NCBI RefSeq assembly: GCF_900104145.1
Contig: NZ_FNLB01000008.1
Location: forward strand, 372,001 to 436,000
Origin: Pseudovibrio sp. Tun.PSC04-5.I4
GTDB taxonomy: Bacteria > Pseudomonadota > Alphaproteobacteria > Rhizobiales > Stappiaceae
Reading direction: 5' to 3'
DNA: 64,000 nucleotides
Below the pieces are notes generated by a model. It was not told where the DNA came from and searched no databases. It saw only the letters and a list, made by a program, of their open reading frames with translations. Shown here piece after piece: positions 8,073 to 18,076 of the stretch. The translations under genes were made by a program, and so were the position numbers. Each line of letters starts with the position of its first letter. The first letter of the stretch is position 1.

Positions 8073-10721
8073 ATGACACGTATTTCCGACAAGACTGGTT
8101 TTGTTTACACGAATGAAAACACAAGGCATATCGCATTTCCGCTTGGTGGCATCGGGACGGGTGGCTTTGCCTTAACTGGGTCAGGGCGATTGGTCGATTG
8201 GTCAATTCGAAATCGATCAAACCTGCTGAGCTTTAATGGGATTTCAAACTTCGCGATCAAAGTTGAACGTGGTGATGAACTGATTGATGCACGCCTGCTG
8301 CACGGCCCCTATGATGGGCTAGCAAGTGGATCTGTTGGAGCGCAGAAGTACTTCGACGGGTTCGGTATTGGCGCCAACCGAAACAGCCTTGCCGGTGTCC
8401 CTCACTTCTCAAAAACAGTCTTTACAGGATCGTTTCCGACCGCCTCCTTACAATTTGAACAAGAAGGGTTTCCTGCTGACGTGAGCTTGCAGGCACTCAG
8501 CCCTTTTATTCCACACAATGATCGCGACAGCTCCATGCCTGTTGCCATGTTTGAGTTTTCAATTACGAACACCACTCAGGATACACTGGATTTCGTCATA
8601 GCTGGAACGCTCGCAAATCATGAAAATGGGAGTGGCCTTCATACAGCACACGAACAGGACGGTATTTCTTCGCTGTATATGACATCCGCGTTGGAAGATG
8701 AGCCGTTACACCGCGATGGTGGTGTTTGTATAGCAACAGATGCTGAACGCGTTGAAACCATGGCCTATGGCTATCGCGGGCAGTGGTTTGATGAACTTGG
8801 TACCTTCTGGAGAGACTTTGCCAAAGTTGGATGTTTGCCACACCGGCACTATGATAAGCCCCGCACGACAGCCAATATGTTTGGGCAACCAGAATATGGG
8901 ACAGTTGCTGCGCGCGTGACTCTCCAACCTGGAGAAAGCCACAACTTTCGCTTCGTTATCAGTTGGTTCTACCCAAACGGGGATATTTATTGGGCAGGAC
9001 GACCAACCCCCAATTACAACGTGCCAGAGGGAGAAAAGCCCACTTGGCTCAACTACTATGCAACACAATGGACCAGTGCGTCTAACGTCGCCACAGACGC
9101 GTTGAGAAGGTGGGACAACCTGTCCGCACAAACTCTATCTTTCCGAGATGCATTGTTTGGCACAACCTTGCCAAGCGCCATCAAAGATGCGGCAAGTTCT
9201 ACTCTTGCACTCCTGCGAACACCGACTGTTCACCGGTTGGAAGGTGGCGAGCTTTGGGCATGGGAAGGTTCGTTTAGAGACGAAGGGTCTTGCGAAGGAA
9301 GCTGCACCCACGTTTGGAACTACCAGCAGGCTCTACCCTATCTGTTTCCTCAGTTGGAACGCAGTTTTCGGGAAACTGAACTGAAGTATAATCAGCAACC
9401 AAACGGCGGCCTGACATTTCGTCAAAGGTTGCCTTTGGGGAACGGCCTATGCCCCCTTGGACCATGTGCGGATGGTCACTTTGGGGCGATCATCAAAAGC
9501 TATCGTGACTGGAAGATTTGCGGAGATACAGAGTGGCTAAAACCACTTTGGCCCGCTCTCAAACTTGCAATCGAATATGCGTGGTCTGCTGAAAATCCCG
9601 ACAAATGGGACCCTGAAGAAACCGGTATTCTCTGGGGCAAACAACACCATACGCTGGATATGGAGATGTTCGAACCTAACTCCTGGCTTTCCAGTATGTA
9701 CGTATGTGCGTTGTTGGCAGGGTCGCAGATGGCAAGCGCTATGGGCGATGAGGTGTTTGCCACAAGGTGTCAAGGGTTAGGTAAGAAAGGCGCTGCGTTC
9801 ATAGACAAGAAGCTCTTTAATGGCTCTTACTACCACCAGCAGATTGATCTGAAAGACAAAGCAGTGGTGGAGCGCTTTGCCAACGCCGCCAAAGCCGGTG
9901 TTTTGGAAAACGAATTTGTTGAGGCCTATTGGTCAGATGAAAACAGTCAGATCAATTATCAGATGGGGCAAGGGTGCCATACGGATCAGATATTGGGCCA
10001 ATGGCATGGAGATATGTGTGGGCTGGACTCGTTTCTTTCAACGCAAAACGTCGGCTCAGCCCTGCAAGCAATTTATGCCAATAATTACAATGAGACATTG
10101 CTGAACTATTTCAACCCGGGCCGCGTTTATGCCTTCGAAGATGAGGGTGGTTTGGCTCTGGCCACTTGGCCGGATCAGACTACGAAACCAGCTGTCCCTG
10201 CGCCCTACTCTGAAGAAATATGGACGGGTCTCGAATATATGGTGGCCTCCCACCTCATTCAGCGTGGTTATAAGCAGGAAGGCTTAAACATCACGGAGAC
10301 AGCACGTAAGCGCTATGATGGTGCGCGCCGAAATCCTTACAACGAGATGGAATGCGGTAGCTACTACGCCCGCTCACTTTCCTCATATGCCCTCGTGAAC
10401 GCTTGGAGCGGTTTTACCTGTGATATGGTTCAGGGCTCTATTACGTTCCAGTTTGACCAGAATGAAAAGGCCTGTGTCTTCTGGGCTTCCGGATCAGCTT
10501 GGGGGCAGTGTTACTGGGAGAATGGCAGTTTGCGCCTTTCTGTAATCCATGGAACCCTCGCCCTGAAACGCCTCCAACTTACCCTGAGGTCTGCTGAAAT
10601 TGACCACGTAAAGACATTTGCCAGTGACAGCGCAATTGAAATTGGACCGGGCACGAGCGCCGTATTTTCTACTCTCAAAGAAGGTCTGACTTATCAGAGC
10701 GAGGAACTGATCAATGGCTGA
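8073..10721 (+). CDS. GH116 family glycosidase (GBA2/bile-acid beta-glucosidase type)
   Basis: 882-residue glycoside hydrolase. The N-terminus (FPLGGIGTGGFALTGSGRL) is the hallmark of the GBA2 N-terminal beta domain. The C-terminal half is an (alpha/alpha)6 barrel with CTHVWNYQQALPYLFPQLE, HHTLDMEMFEPNSWLSSMY and GCHTDQILGQW. By family analogy, E408 (in CEGSC) is the likely nucleophile and D529 (in TLDMEMF) the likely acid/base. Members hydrolyse beta-glucosides or beta-xylosides, and the human homologue acts on glucosylceramide. No signal peptide is present, so cleavage should occur in the cytoplasm after ABC import. It overlaps the ATPase gene by 8 bp, which ties it to the transporter. The substrate is inferred to be a beta-linked glycoside. 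Confidence 0.9.
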   Translation: MTRISDKTGFVYTNENTRHIAFPLGGIGTGGFALTGSGRLVDWSIRNRSNLLSFNGISNFAIKVERGDELIDARLLHGPYDGLASGSVGAQKYFDGFGIGANRNSLAGVPHFSKTVFTGSFPTASLQFEQEGFPADVSLQALSPFIPHNDRDSSMPVAMFEFSITNTTQDTLDFVIAGTLANHENGSGLHTAHEQDGISSLYMTSALEDEPLHRDGGVCIATDAERVETMAYGYRGQWFDELGTFWRDFAKVGCLPHRHYDKPRTTANMFGQPEYGTVAARVTLQPGESHNFRFVISWFYPNGDIYWAGRPTPNYNVPEGEKPTWLNYYATQWTSASNVATDALRRWDNLSAQTLSFRDALFGTTLPSAIKDAASSTLALLRTPTVHRLEGGELWAWEGSFRDEGSCEGSCTHVWNYQQALPYLFPQLERSFRETELKYNQQPNGGLTFRQRLPLGNGLCPLGPCADGHFGAIIKSYRDWKICGDTEWLKPLWPALKLAIEYAWSAENPDKWDPEETGILWGKQHHTLDMEMFEPNSWLSSMYVCALLAGSQMASAMGDEVFATRCQGLGKKGAAFIDKKLFNGSYYHQQIDLKDKAVVERFANAAKAGVLENEFVEAYWSDENSQINYQMGQGCHTDQILGQWHGDMCGLDSFLSTQNVGSALQAIYANNYNETLLNYFNPGRVYAFEDEGGLALATWPDQTTKPAVPAPYSEEIWTGLEYMVASHLIQRGYKQEGLNITETARKRYDGARRNPYNEMECGSYYARSLSSYALVNAWSGFTCDMVQGSITFQFDQNEKACVFWASGSAWGQCYWENGSLRLSVIHGTLALKRLQLTLRSAEIDHVKTFASDSAIEIGPGTSAVFSTLKEGLTYQSEELING

Positions 10722-11850
10722 GTTGCAATTGTGCGGCGTAAAGAAGTCTTTTGGCTCTACAGAAGTTATCCGGGGGATTGATTTAACAATTGAAGACGGG
10801 TCGTTCACCGTTTTTGTTGGTCCGTCAGGGTGCGGGAAATCTACATTGTTACGCATGATTTCTGGCTTGGAGGAAGTAACAGAGGGCAGCATTCATTTAG
10901 AAGGTGCCCGATGCGATCATCTGATGCCCGGAGCACGCAGTATGGCGATGGTGTTTCAAACATATGCTCTTTATCCGCATATGAATGTTGCAGAAAACCT
11001 ACGTTTTGGGCTGGAGAACCAAAAGCTATCCAAATCCGAAATCAATATGAGGATTGAGCGAGCGGCCGGGATTTTGCAGATCCAACAACTCATGCATCGT
11101 AAACCCTCTCAGCTTTCTGGTGGCCAGAGCCAACGCGTTGCTATTGGCCGAGCTATCGTTAAAGAACCCAAAGCCTTTTTGTTTGATGAACCACTGTCCA
11201 ATCTGGACGCTGAGTTACGACACAAGATGCGCAATGAAATTGTGACGCTGCACTCCAAATTGAAAGCCACTATGGTTTATGTGACCCATGATCAAGTGGA
11301 AGCAATGACCATGGCGGATACAATCGTGGTCCTCAATGATGGGCGAGTTGAGCAAGTAGGCTCGCCATTAGAACTTTATGCGCGGCCAGATAACCTCTTT
11401 GTTGCAGCATTCCTGGGCGCTCCGCAAATGAACTTTGTTGAGGCCACTGTCCTTCAAAAGGACGAGACAAAACTCATAGTTGCGAGCGAATTTGGGGAGC
11501 TGACATTGCAATTAAGCAACCGAAAAACCTTAATGACCAAAGGCGACAAATGCACCCTTGGGATACGTCCAGAACACGCGCAGCTATCAAGAGGCGGTGA
11601 GATCAGATGCCGCATACGTTCAGTGGAAATTTTGGGCTCAGAAACAATACTCCATTGTGAACTCAATTCTGGTCGGAGCTTCACGTTGACTCAACAAGGT
11701 ATACTTGGCGCAAAACCCGGAGAAACACTTGACGTGACATTCGATCCTGCTTTTTTGCATCTATTTGATCAAAATGGGGTTGCACTACACCCACAAACTA
11801 AGTGGCAGAACGACTATGTAAAATCGCCTGAGCTTGCCAGTGTCGTTTAA
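10714..11850 (+). CDS. Sugar ABC transporter ATP-binding protein, UgpC/MsmK type
   Basis: 378-residue cytoplasmic ATPase. Walker A GPSGCGKST (residues 36-44), signature LSGGQ (134-138), Walker B FLFDE with D158-E159, D-loop SNLDAELR, and switch histidine in YVTHDQVEAMTMAD. The C-terminal ~140 residues (from NFVEATV, with LGIRPEHAQL) form the TOBE/OB regulatory domain of CUT1 ATPases. Last gene of the operon. The start overlaps the end of the glycosidase gene. Confidence 0.95.
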   Translation: MAELQLCGVKKSFGSTEVIRGIDLTIEDGSFTVFVGPSGCGKSTLLRMISGLEEVTEGSIHLEGARCDHLMPGARSMAMVFQTYALYPHMNVAENLRFGLENQKLSKSEINMRIERAAGILQIQQLMHRKPSQLSGGQSQRVAIGRAIVKEPKAFLFDEPLSNLDAELRHKMRNEIVTLHSKLKATMVYVTHDQVEAMTMADTIVVLNDGRVEQVGSPLELYARPDNLFVAAFLGAPQMNFVEATVLQKDETKLIVASEFGELTLQLSNRKTLMTKGDKCTLGIRPEHAQLSRGGEIRCRIRSVEILGSETILHCELNSGRSFTLTQQGILGAKPGETLDVTFDPAFLHLFDQNGVALHPQTKWQNDYVKSPELASVV

Positions 11851-11880
11851 TTGGAAAGAATTCCCCGGCGTGCGGGTTTG

Positions 11881-11917
11881 AGCTGATCTCAGCCTTAGGG
11901 TTGAGATCAGCTGCTTT
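11881..11917 (+). terminator. Rho-independent terminator of ABC/GH116 operon
   Basis: Perfect 11-bp stem AGCTGATCTCA / TGAGATCAGCT with a 10-nt loop, followed by GCTTTT. It starts 31 bp after the ATPase stop codon. Confidence 0.8.
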
Positions 11918-12030
11918 TAAGTAGCCGACTGATGATCGCGGCGTCTCCAAAGCCGCGCTGCAGCTCTTTTCTGGTTCGCCTCAACCCTCTGAAGACTTCG
12001 CAACAGATTCACAAGAAGCTATCCGTCTGA

Positions 12031-15000
12031 CTAAAGTGTCACCTTCAAGATGTTCGACTGAATGCTTTCTGCAATCTTTTGTGCATCATTAAAGTTACCT
12101 CGAACTAGGAGAAGCGGAGACTGGCTCTGCACATTGCCCATCTTGCTCGCCAGGTTTTGTGCGAATGCGTCATGACTTGCGGGTTGGACCACATCGTTAG
12201 GCGCATGTACTTGGGGTCGGCTATGAACAATGCCGCCAATTCCTCTGAATTTTATGGCGGCCTTGATCTTGTCCAAAGGCTTAACTGGCATTGCGTTGCT
12301 TCTTGGTCGCGTAGAAATTTGATTAGCGTCAACGTCCGGTAATGCAGAATTCAAACTTGCTTCATCTAAGACACGACCAGAAGCATCAGTTGACGTGCCT
12401 GGATCAGACGGATCCTGCGAAGTGCGTGCGGGGAGTACATCACCTATGACGGTCTTGGCCTCCACATAACCAGATCGAAAACCCAAAGCGCCTCCTAAGC
12501 CAATATCGAGCATGTTCTCACCTGAGAAGAAAGGTTGGTTATAGGCGATAGAGGCCACACCTCCCGCGACAGCAGCATCCGCAGCACCTCCGATTGCCCC
12601 AGAAAAAATCAAACTGTGCCTTCGGGCCACACTCGCTTCTGCACCGTTACTGACTAAGCTTCGTTCAACCAACGATCCAGAGGCATGTTCGGCTCCTGCA
12701 CCCGCTGCACCGCCTAATGCGCCGCTTATTAAATCAATTTCGATTTGTCTTCCGGTGACATCTTCACCTGTCACTCCTGATGCGGCGATATCCCCAGCAA
12801 CTGCGCCAGCAGCACCCGCTGCACTGGAGGCAGCGATCGTTGCCCAAACAGATTCTGTGCCAAGAGCAACTGCAACACCGGCACCAACAGCACCACCAGC
12901 CAAAGCTCCAACTGCTATCCCCACAGCAAGTGCCAGCACAAAAACTGCGGCTTCCTTCGTGGTCAAACCAGTGGGGTCAAAATATGAAATAGGATTGCCA
13001 TTTGCATACCCATAGGTATTGATTGAAAACAGTGGATCTGGTGAAAGGAAGCGCATGGATTTTGGGCTGTACCAACGCGCATGCAAGTAAGTAAGTTCGG
13101 TACTTGCATCAGTAAATTGCCCCTCCCAATTCAAGCTGTTCGGTGGCGTCAACGCAGTGGGTGTCGTAATTGATCCGTAGTCGGAGATGTCGATACTTTC
13201 AGACCCACCCGCGCTGTTATGCAGTCGAACGGAATTCATAGTTCTTGAATAGAGAGTACTGGATGCCTCGCTCAACTGCGCATATGGCAAGGTGTTGGAC
13301 CATAACACGGCATGTGAGCTTTCCTGGTCTCCATCCTGCAGCGCTTCACTGGTAACACTGGCCACACTGTCGGCGACTGTGTAAAACCGGTTGTTCGCTT
13401 CATTCGTCGCCACAGAAGCAAGCGCACCTTCTGCATCGTAGGTGTACTGGGTCTGCGTGCCGTCGGGAAGGTCGGCCCTCACCAATCGACCGGTCACATC
13501 GTAAGAATATGTAGTGCCATCCACATCTTTGAGCATACGGCCATTTCTATCGTAAGTGATGCCATCGCTTATTAACTGGTTGATTGCGTTATATTGAAAC
13601 TGCTGGGTCTGATCATTTCTGGTGTATGCTAGAATGTTTCCTGCACCATCAAACTTGTAAGTTTCGCTGAACACCTCCTCAGTCAGCAGATTACGATCCT
13701 GAGAGGAAATAAGTTGATGCAAGCCGTTATACGACATGGTTTTAGCAACATTAACCGCTGCATCCCGATTGCTCTGAGAACTAATCGTCAGGTTGGTTAC
13801 ATTGCGCCAGATGTCTCGCGTAGCATTTGTGGTTAGCACATTTGCGCCGTTCCCATCGGAAACAGCAATCTGCTCAGGATGCCCGTAGCCGTCATAAGTG
13901 AAATCGGTCGTCTGACTTGGTAAAGCAGGATCCTCCAGTATCTGATTGAGCAAGGCACCATGTTGATTATTTGCAATGCCCCATGTGTTTCTAAGTGAAA
14001 CATTATCAGTGGTCTGATCGAGAAGCTGATTGGTATCATTATAGCTGTAGAATGACTGAGTGCCATCAGGCAGGGTATAGCTCACCACTCGGCTGAAAGC
14101 ATCTTTGCTCAGTGTGACCGACTTGCCGTCAGCATAGTGGATAGCAGCGGCTGTTCCATCTAAGGAATACTCATAGCGGATGGATTGCGACCCCTCAGAG
14201 ACCTGACTCACCAAACCATTGGAGAGATAGGAAAATAACCTGCGAGCGCCACCGGTTTCAGCGGTAGCCAACTGCCCGATAGCATCGTAGATGTAGTTTG
14301 TCGTCACTCCATCATGTCGTTGATAGCTTGTGACTTCATTGTCAGTATTATAGCTGAATATTTGTAACTGACCCAACTGGTTGGCTGCAGATACTAGGTT
14401 CCCCATAGCATCATAGGTCAACAAAGCAGTTTTCACCTCAGGCTGAGAGACATTATTGTAACTTTCAATCCGTTGCAGTTGTACCGGGTTGCCCAGCAAA
14501 TCGTAACTCGTCACCGTTTCTACATCTGCTTGCAGTAATGCTTCTGCAGCAGTGCCGATAAACGTCTCCCTTACAACAACACCTTCGGAATTGTATTCGT
14601 TGTTGGTCGTGGAAAGATGTGTCTGCACACCATTCTCGACACTATAGGTGCTTACGGTTTCAGGCAGGCCAAAGCCATTATAGGAATAAGTGTGCTGGTA
14701 ATATTGCATGGCTTGAGTTGCGGAATATGGATAACTCTCAATGACAAGAGCCTGACCCAAGCCGTCATACTGAACCCTTGCCCGCAACCTGTCATTTAAT
14801 AGGCTCTGAATGTTCTGGTTTGGGTCGTCGTAGGTAAGGGTATATTCATTACCTAGATGGTCTATTCTGGATACTTCTCTTCCCAATGCATCGTATTGGT
14901 AACGGGCCGTTTGCCCTGTCATCCCAACGTCCTCGGATATTTGCCCGAGTGCATTATAGGTGATCTGAGCGAGCTGGCGATTCAGCTCAGGGGCTGTCTG

Positions 15001-16980
15001 AGTTGGATCTCCATTATCTTCAAGCAGAACAGAGCGACCAAGAGCGTCGAATGTCGTACGCAGCTCGTATCCGTTTTTATTGTGAGTTTGCACTGTGTTT
15101 TTCGCAAGATCAGGCGTCGCTCGATCAGGGAAAGCCATTGTGTACGTGTAGGTTTTAGTCTGACCAAGTGGATCAAGAATCGAAGTTACCCGTCCGACGG
15201 CGTCATAGGAAAAGCTGTAAACCTTCCCTTCGGGCGTGGTCTGCCGGATGCGTGGCGCCATAGGCAAGCGCATGTCGAATACGCTTTCGTTGACACCACC
15301 ATTCGCATCTGTCGTCAAGATTGTGAGCTGACCAGTACTCGTATCATAGTTTTGCGCAAATCTGCTGCTCACTGATGTAAGTGCACCAGCGACGCTTGAA
15401 TGGCCTTCAGCCCAAGAAAGCTGCCAGCCATCTTGTGCGCCAGCGTCATCATAAAAGAAGCGTTTGGTTTTGGTGGAAACGAACTGATCACTATCAGCTT
15501 CCTTTTCAGCAAGTGTAACCTGCGAGATGTTCTTATCGTCATCTGTAAGGGTGTAGGTCGATTTGACCTGCTTGCCTGTTATTTTGTCCAGCTCGACCTT
15601 TTCAAGTGGCAATTCTCCACCCCAGTCGACGGCGACATAAGACTGAGTGGTCTCGTTAACAAGAGTTCCGCTTCCGCCTGTCAGGTCAAATTTCCGACTT
15701 AAAGTAATATGCCCGAAGTCATTGTATTCAGTTTCGATTTTTTTGTAATCACTCCAACTGTCAGTGCTTGGATCAAAAACGCTATGCACGACACTGATGG
15801 GCTTACCCATATTGATGCTGCGATCATGTTGGTCGGCAACGATGCGATACTCGTAAAGGCTCCTGTAGGCGTCCACGCTGTATCCGTCCTCATCCAGCAA
15901 ATAGGAATAGGAGCGCACTGGTGAGTGAAGAAAATTGTAGAACACACGAGAGACAGAAAGAAACGCGCCACTGGCATCTAACCGTTCCACCAACACATCA
16001 TAAAGATACGCGGTGTTTTCACTGTTCATCAGACCATCGCCAGAAGGAGACAGGCGGTAGCCATGGGTAAAACCAGTAAATGTATTTCCGTCGCTGGCGC
16101 TGCCGTATGCATATTGCGTTGCGTCCAGAAATTCATTTTTGAAGTTGCTGTGCCGGAGCAATCGAACAGCAGGAAAGGATCCAGTACTGCCGTCCTCCTC
16201 TAAATATTCAATTGAAGTATAAGCCAGGGTTGTAATCAAACCAGAGGCGTAGGAGATATTAGAGATCACTGTTTCAAACGTATGGGACCCATACTCAATT
16301 TCAGTTACTACACCAATCTGGTTGGTCACTCTGAAGACGCCTTGATCAGAGTACGCAACTTCCTGGGTGGAGCCATCAGGCAGAACAATTATAAGTGTGC
16401 CAAGGTCATATCCGAGGCTTACAGTCTGACCATAGGAGTCAACAATACTCGCGAGGGTGTTGTCAAATACATCGCCAAGCTGATCAGCATAAGTGTACCG
16501 CAATGCGTTACCGAAAAGGTCAGCGTGAAGAACCAACTTGCCCGTCGCATCCAAATAGCTTTTTGCCCCGTCATTATAAATGAAGAGATAGCGATAGGTT
16601 CCAACACCTGTCGGCAGTTGCTGATCTTCTAGGAATTTCTCAAATTTCCGGCCATGGTCGTTTAAGTATTTCAAGCCGGATTGATAACCAGAGCTGTCAG
16701 TCCAGTCTGGATCAATAATGAATGTCTTGCCCTGGAACGTAAATGTTTCATCATTCGCAACATAAGGCAAATTGTACCCCCAGCCTGCTGGCAGGCCAAG
16801 TTGCCCTGTCGTGCCGGACGCATAAAACAAGGAAAGCCCCAGTCCTATGGCTTCTGTCTTACCACGCAGTTGAACGAGCGGTATCTGAACAAACAGCGAG
16901 CCAGTGTTTTTATTGACAAACTCGTTAACTTGAAGCGTTTGGTTGAATGCCTGTGATCCACGATATTGCAGGAGTGGCAT
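12031..16980 (-). CDS. RHS/YD-repeat protein with variable C-terminal domain
   Basis: 1649 residues. The N-terminus (NTGSLFVQIPLVQLRGK, GLPAGWGYNLPYV) is the entry domain found in secreted YD-repeat proteins. The next ~1100 residues carry many YDA.GR / Y.YN..N YD repeats that in known RHS proteins build a hollow cocoon. The RHS core ends with HARWYSPKSMRFLSPDPL and DPTGL at about residue 1333. Beyond it are a Gly/Ala-rich hydrophobic stretch (~1340-1400) and a ~250-residue C-terminal region with no toxin motif that I recognise. Family knowledge says this tip is normally the exchangeable toxin. No VgrG, PAAR or Tc partner and no downstream immunity gene is present. Preceded by the small secreted protein gene at 17095. 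Confidence 0.9.
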   Translation of the reverse strand: MPLLQYRGSQAFNQTLQVNEFVNKNTGSLFVQIPLVQLRGKTEAIGLGLSLFYASGTTGQLGLPAGWGYNLPYVANDETFTFQGKTFIIDPDWTDSSGYQSGLKYLNDHGRKFEKFLEDQQLPTGVGTYRYLFIYNDGAKSYLDATGKLVLHADLFGNALRYTYADQLGDVFDNTLASIVDSYGQTVSLGYDLGTLIIVLPDGSTQEVAYSDQGVFRVTNQIGVVTEIEYGSHTFETVISNISYASGLITTLAYTSIEYLEEDGSTGSFPAVRLLRHSNFKNEFLDATQYAYGSASDGNTFTGFTHGYRLSPSGDGLMNSENTAYLYDVLVERLDASGAFLSVSRVFYNFLHSPVRSYSYLLDEDGYSVDAYRSLYEYRIVADQHDRSINMGKPISVVHSVFDPSTDSWSDYKKIETEYNDFGHITLSRKFDLTGGSGTLVNETTQSYVAVDWGGELPLEKVELDKITGKQVKSTYTLTDDDKNISQVTLAEKEADSDQFVSTKTKRFFYDDAGAQDGWQLSWAEGHSSVAGALTSVSSRFAQNYDTSTGQLTILTTDANGGVNESVFDMRLPMAPRIRQTTPEGKVYSFSYDAVGRVTSILDPLGQTKTYTYTMAFPDRATPDLAKNTVQTHNKNGYELRTTFDALGRSVLLEDNGDPTQTAPELNRQLAQITYNALGQISEDVGMTGQTARYQYDALGREVSRIDHLGNEYTLTYDDPNQNIQSLLNDRLRARVQYDGLGQALVIESYPYSATQAMQYYQHTYSYNGFGLPETVSTYSVENGVQTHLSTTNNEYNSEGVVVRETFIGTAAEALLQADVETVTSYDLLGNPVQLQRIESYNNVSQPEVKTALLTYDAMGNLVSAANQLGQLQIFSYNTDNEVTSYQRHDGVTTNYIYDAIGQLATAETGGARRLFSYLSNGLVSQVSEGSQSIRYEYSLDGTAAAIHYADGKSVTLSKDAFSRVVSYTLPDGTQSFYSYNDTNQLLDQTTDNVSLRNTWGIANNQHGALLNQILEDPALPSQTTDFTYDGYGHPEQIAVSDGNGANVLTTNATRDIWRNVTNLTISSQSNRDAAVNVAKTMSYNGLHQLISSQDRNLLTEEVFSETYKFDGAGNILAYTRNDQTQQFQYNAINQLISDGITYDRNGRMLKDVDGTTYSYDVTGRLVRADLPDGTQTQYTYDAEGALASVATNEANNRFYTVADSVASVTSEALQDGDQESSHAVLWSNTLPYAQLSEASSTLYSRTMNSVRLHNSAGGSESIDISDYGSITTPTALTPPNSLNWEGQFTDASTELTYLHARWYSPKSMRFLSPDPLFSINTYGYANGNPISYFDPTGLTTKEAAVFVLALAVGIAVGALAGGAVGAGVAVALGTESVWATIAASSAAGAAGAVAGDIAASGVTGEDVTGRQIEIDLISGALGGAAGAGAEHASGSLVERSLVSNGAEASVARRHSLIFSGAIGGAADAAVAGGVASIAYNQPFFSGENMLDIGLGGALGFRSGYVEAKTVIGDVLPARTSQDPSDPGTSTDASGRVLDEASLNSALPDVDANQISTRPRSNAMPVKPLDKIKAAIKFRGIGGIVHSRPQVHAPNDVVQPASHDAFAQNLASKMGNVQSQSPLLLVRGNFNDAQKIAESIQSNILKVTL

Positions 16981-17014
16981 GGTGTTTCTCCAAAGTTTTT
17001 ATTATTCTGGGAGA

Positions 17015-17039
17015 AGGCCTGCCCGGTCGAGGCAGGCCT
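17015..17039 (-). other. Hairpin between secreted-protein and RHS genes
   Basis: Perfect 9-bp inverted repeat AGGCCTGCC / GGCAGGCCT with a 7-nt loop in the 114-bp gap. No U-tract follows on the minus strand. It may reduce or stabilise downstream RHS message. Confidence 0.5.
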
Positions 17040-17094
17040 GGTCGTTCTGGAGGAACAGAAAGATAACTGTTCGGAGAGGAGTTGCTGCTACAGA

Positions 17095-17592
17095 TCAGTC
17101 CAAATCAAAGATTATGTAGACATGGGGTGCGTCCCCAGTGTCCCATTCTATAGAAGTTGCTACGCAATTCGCTTCTGTTGGACACACATGAGTACCGGGA
17201 GATTGCTCTCTCAATGTGATCGTGTTTTGCTGCGCCCCAGCATCCCAATCAGTACGTGTTGTCCCAGACTGAGAGTAATCATCTGTGTGGTAACTCAGTG
17301 TCCAGGTGGATGGTCTGGTGGCGCAAAGTTCATCCAAACTTGCGTCACCTTCTACATAATCAACACTGACGCAGTTAAGACCTTCTCTTCCAACAGAAAC
17401 AGTATCACTTTCACCTGAACTATTCATGCATTCATCGAAGTCACTACCGGCTGTAAAGTTGACTGTATATGGAACAAGCGGTTGTATATCTACACTAACG
17501 CAAGCCTGTACAACTGCACCAGCACCAGCAAAGGCTGGAGCACTACTCAGTGAGAAAGTTATTGCTACAAAAACATTCAGCAAGACACGCAT
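17095..17592 (-). CDS. Small secreted cysteine-containing protein, unknown function
   Basis: 165 residues from the ATG at 17592, which I prefer because it opens a clear signal peptide (MRVLLNVFVAITFSLSSAPA, cleavage near AFA-G). The mature part contains six cysteines (in ACV, ECM, NCV, LCA, VCP and NCV contexts), enough for three disulfides, and is acidic and rich in Thr/Ser/Asp. I recognise no family. It precedes the RHS gene on the same strand with 114 bp between, so co-transcription is plausible. An accessory, partner or protective role toward the RHS protein is only inference from position. Confidence 0.65.
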   Translation of the reverse strand: MRVLLNVFVAITFSLSSAPAFAGAGAVVQACVSVDIQPLVPYTVNFTAGSDFDECMNSSGESDTVSVGREGLNCVSVDYVEGDASLDELCATRPSTWTLSYHTDDYSQSGTTRTDWDAGAQQNTITLREQSPGTHVCPTEANCVATSIEWDTGDAPHVYIIFDLD

Positions 17593-18076
17593 TTTTTCTT
17601 CCTTTTTATTAATGCACACCTGAATTAGTCGAGTCCAGTATTCATGGACTTCAAGACAGGAGACGTCTTTGCTTGATCTTTGTGAGATCTGAATTTATGT
17701 ATTCTGAAAAAAATTGGCTGGCAGAGTGTGACTGTTTTGCGCGCGACGGTAGCATTCCCCAAACCGACCAGCACCTATGAAAATTTAACTTTCACGGATC
17801 TCGCAATCTGATCCTGCTTCATAATTGGGTTTGTCGACATTCAAATTTAAGCCGTCAGACCTGCGCATTATCTAATGTTGCACCTCCTTAGGGAGGCAGG
17901 TTGAGCTGACTTTGCGTCATTCTATATTTTATCTCAAAATTAGTACGGATTTCTAGCTTGACTAATTATATTAGCATGGCATTCTTATTTATGCGCATTT
18001 TTAAGTATAGACGTGTAAAGCGTGCAAAATGCACTTCAACGCATACCTAACAAACTGACAAGAAATTGAGACCAGC
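17593..18076. promoter_or_regulatory. Divergent intergenic region (RHS pair / PLP enzyme)
   Basis: 484 bp, AT-rich near 17900-18000, with a small CCTCC/GGAGG hairpin at 17883-17896. It must contain divergent promoters. No gene, and no FNR box that I could support. Confidence 0.4.

Noticed and set aside
12755..13015. Ala/Pro-rich open frame on the plus strand within the RHS gene
   Set aside because: Mirror image of the Gly/Ala-rich segment of the RHS tip; not an immunity gene candidate because it lies wholly inside the coding region in antisense.
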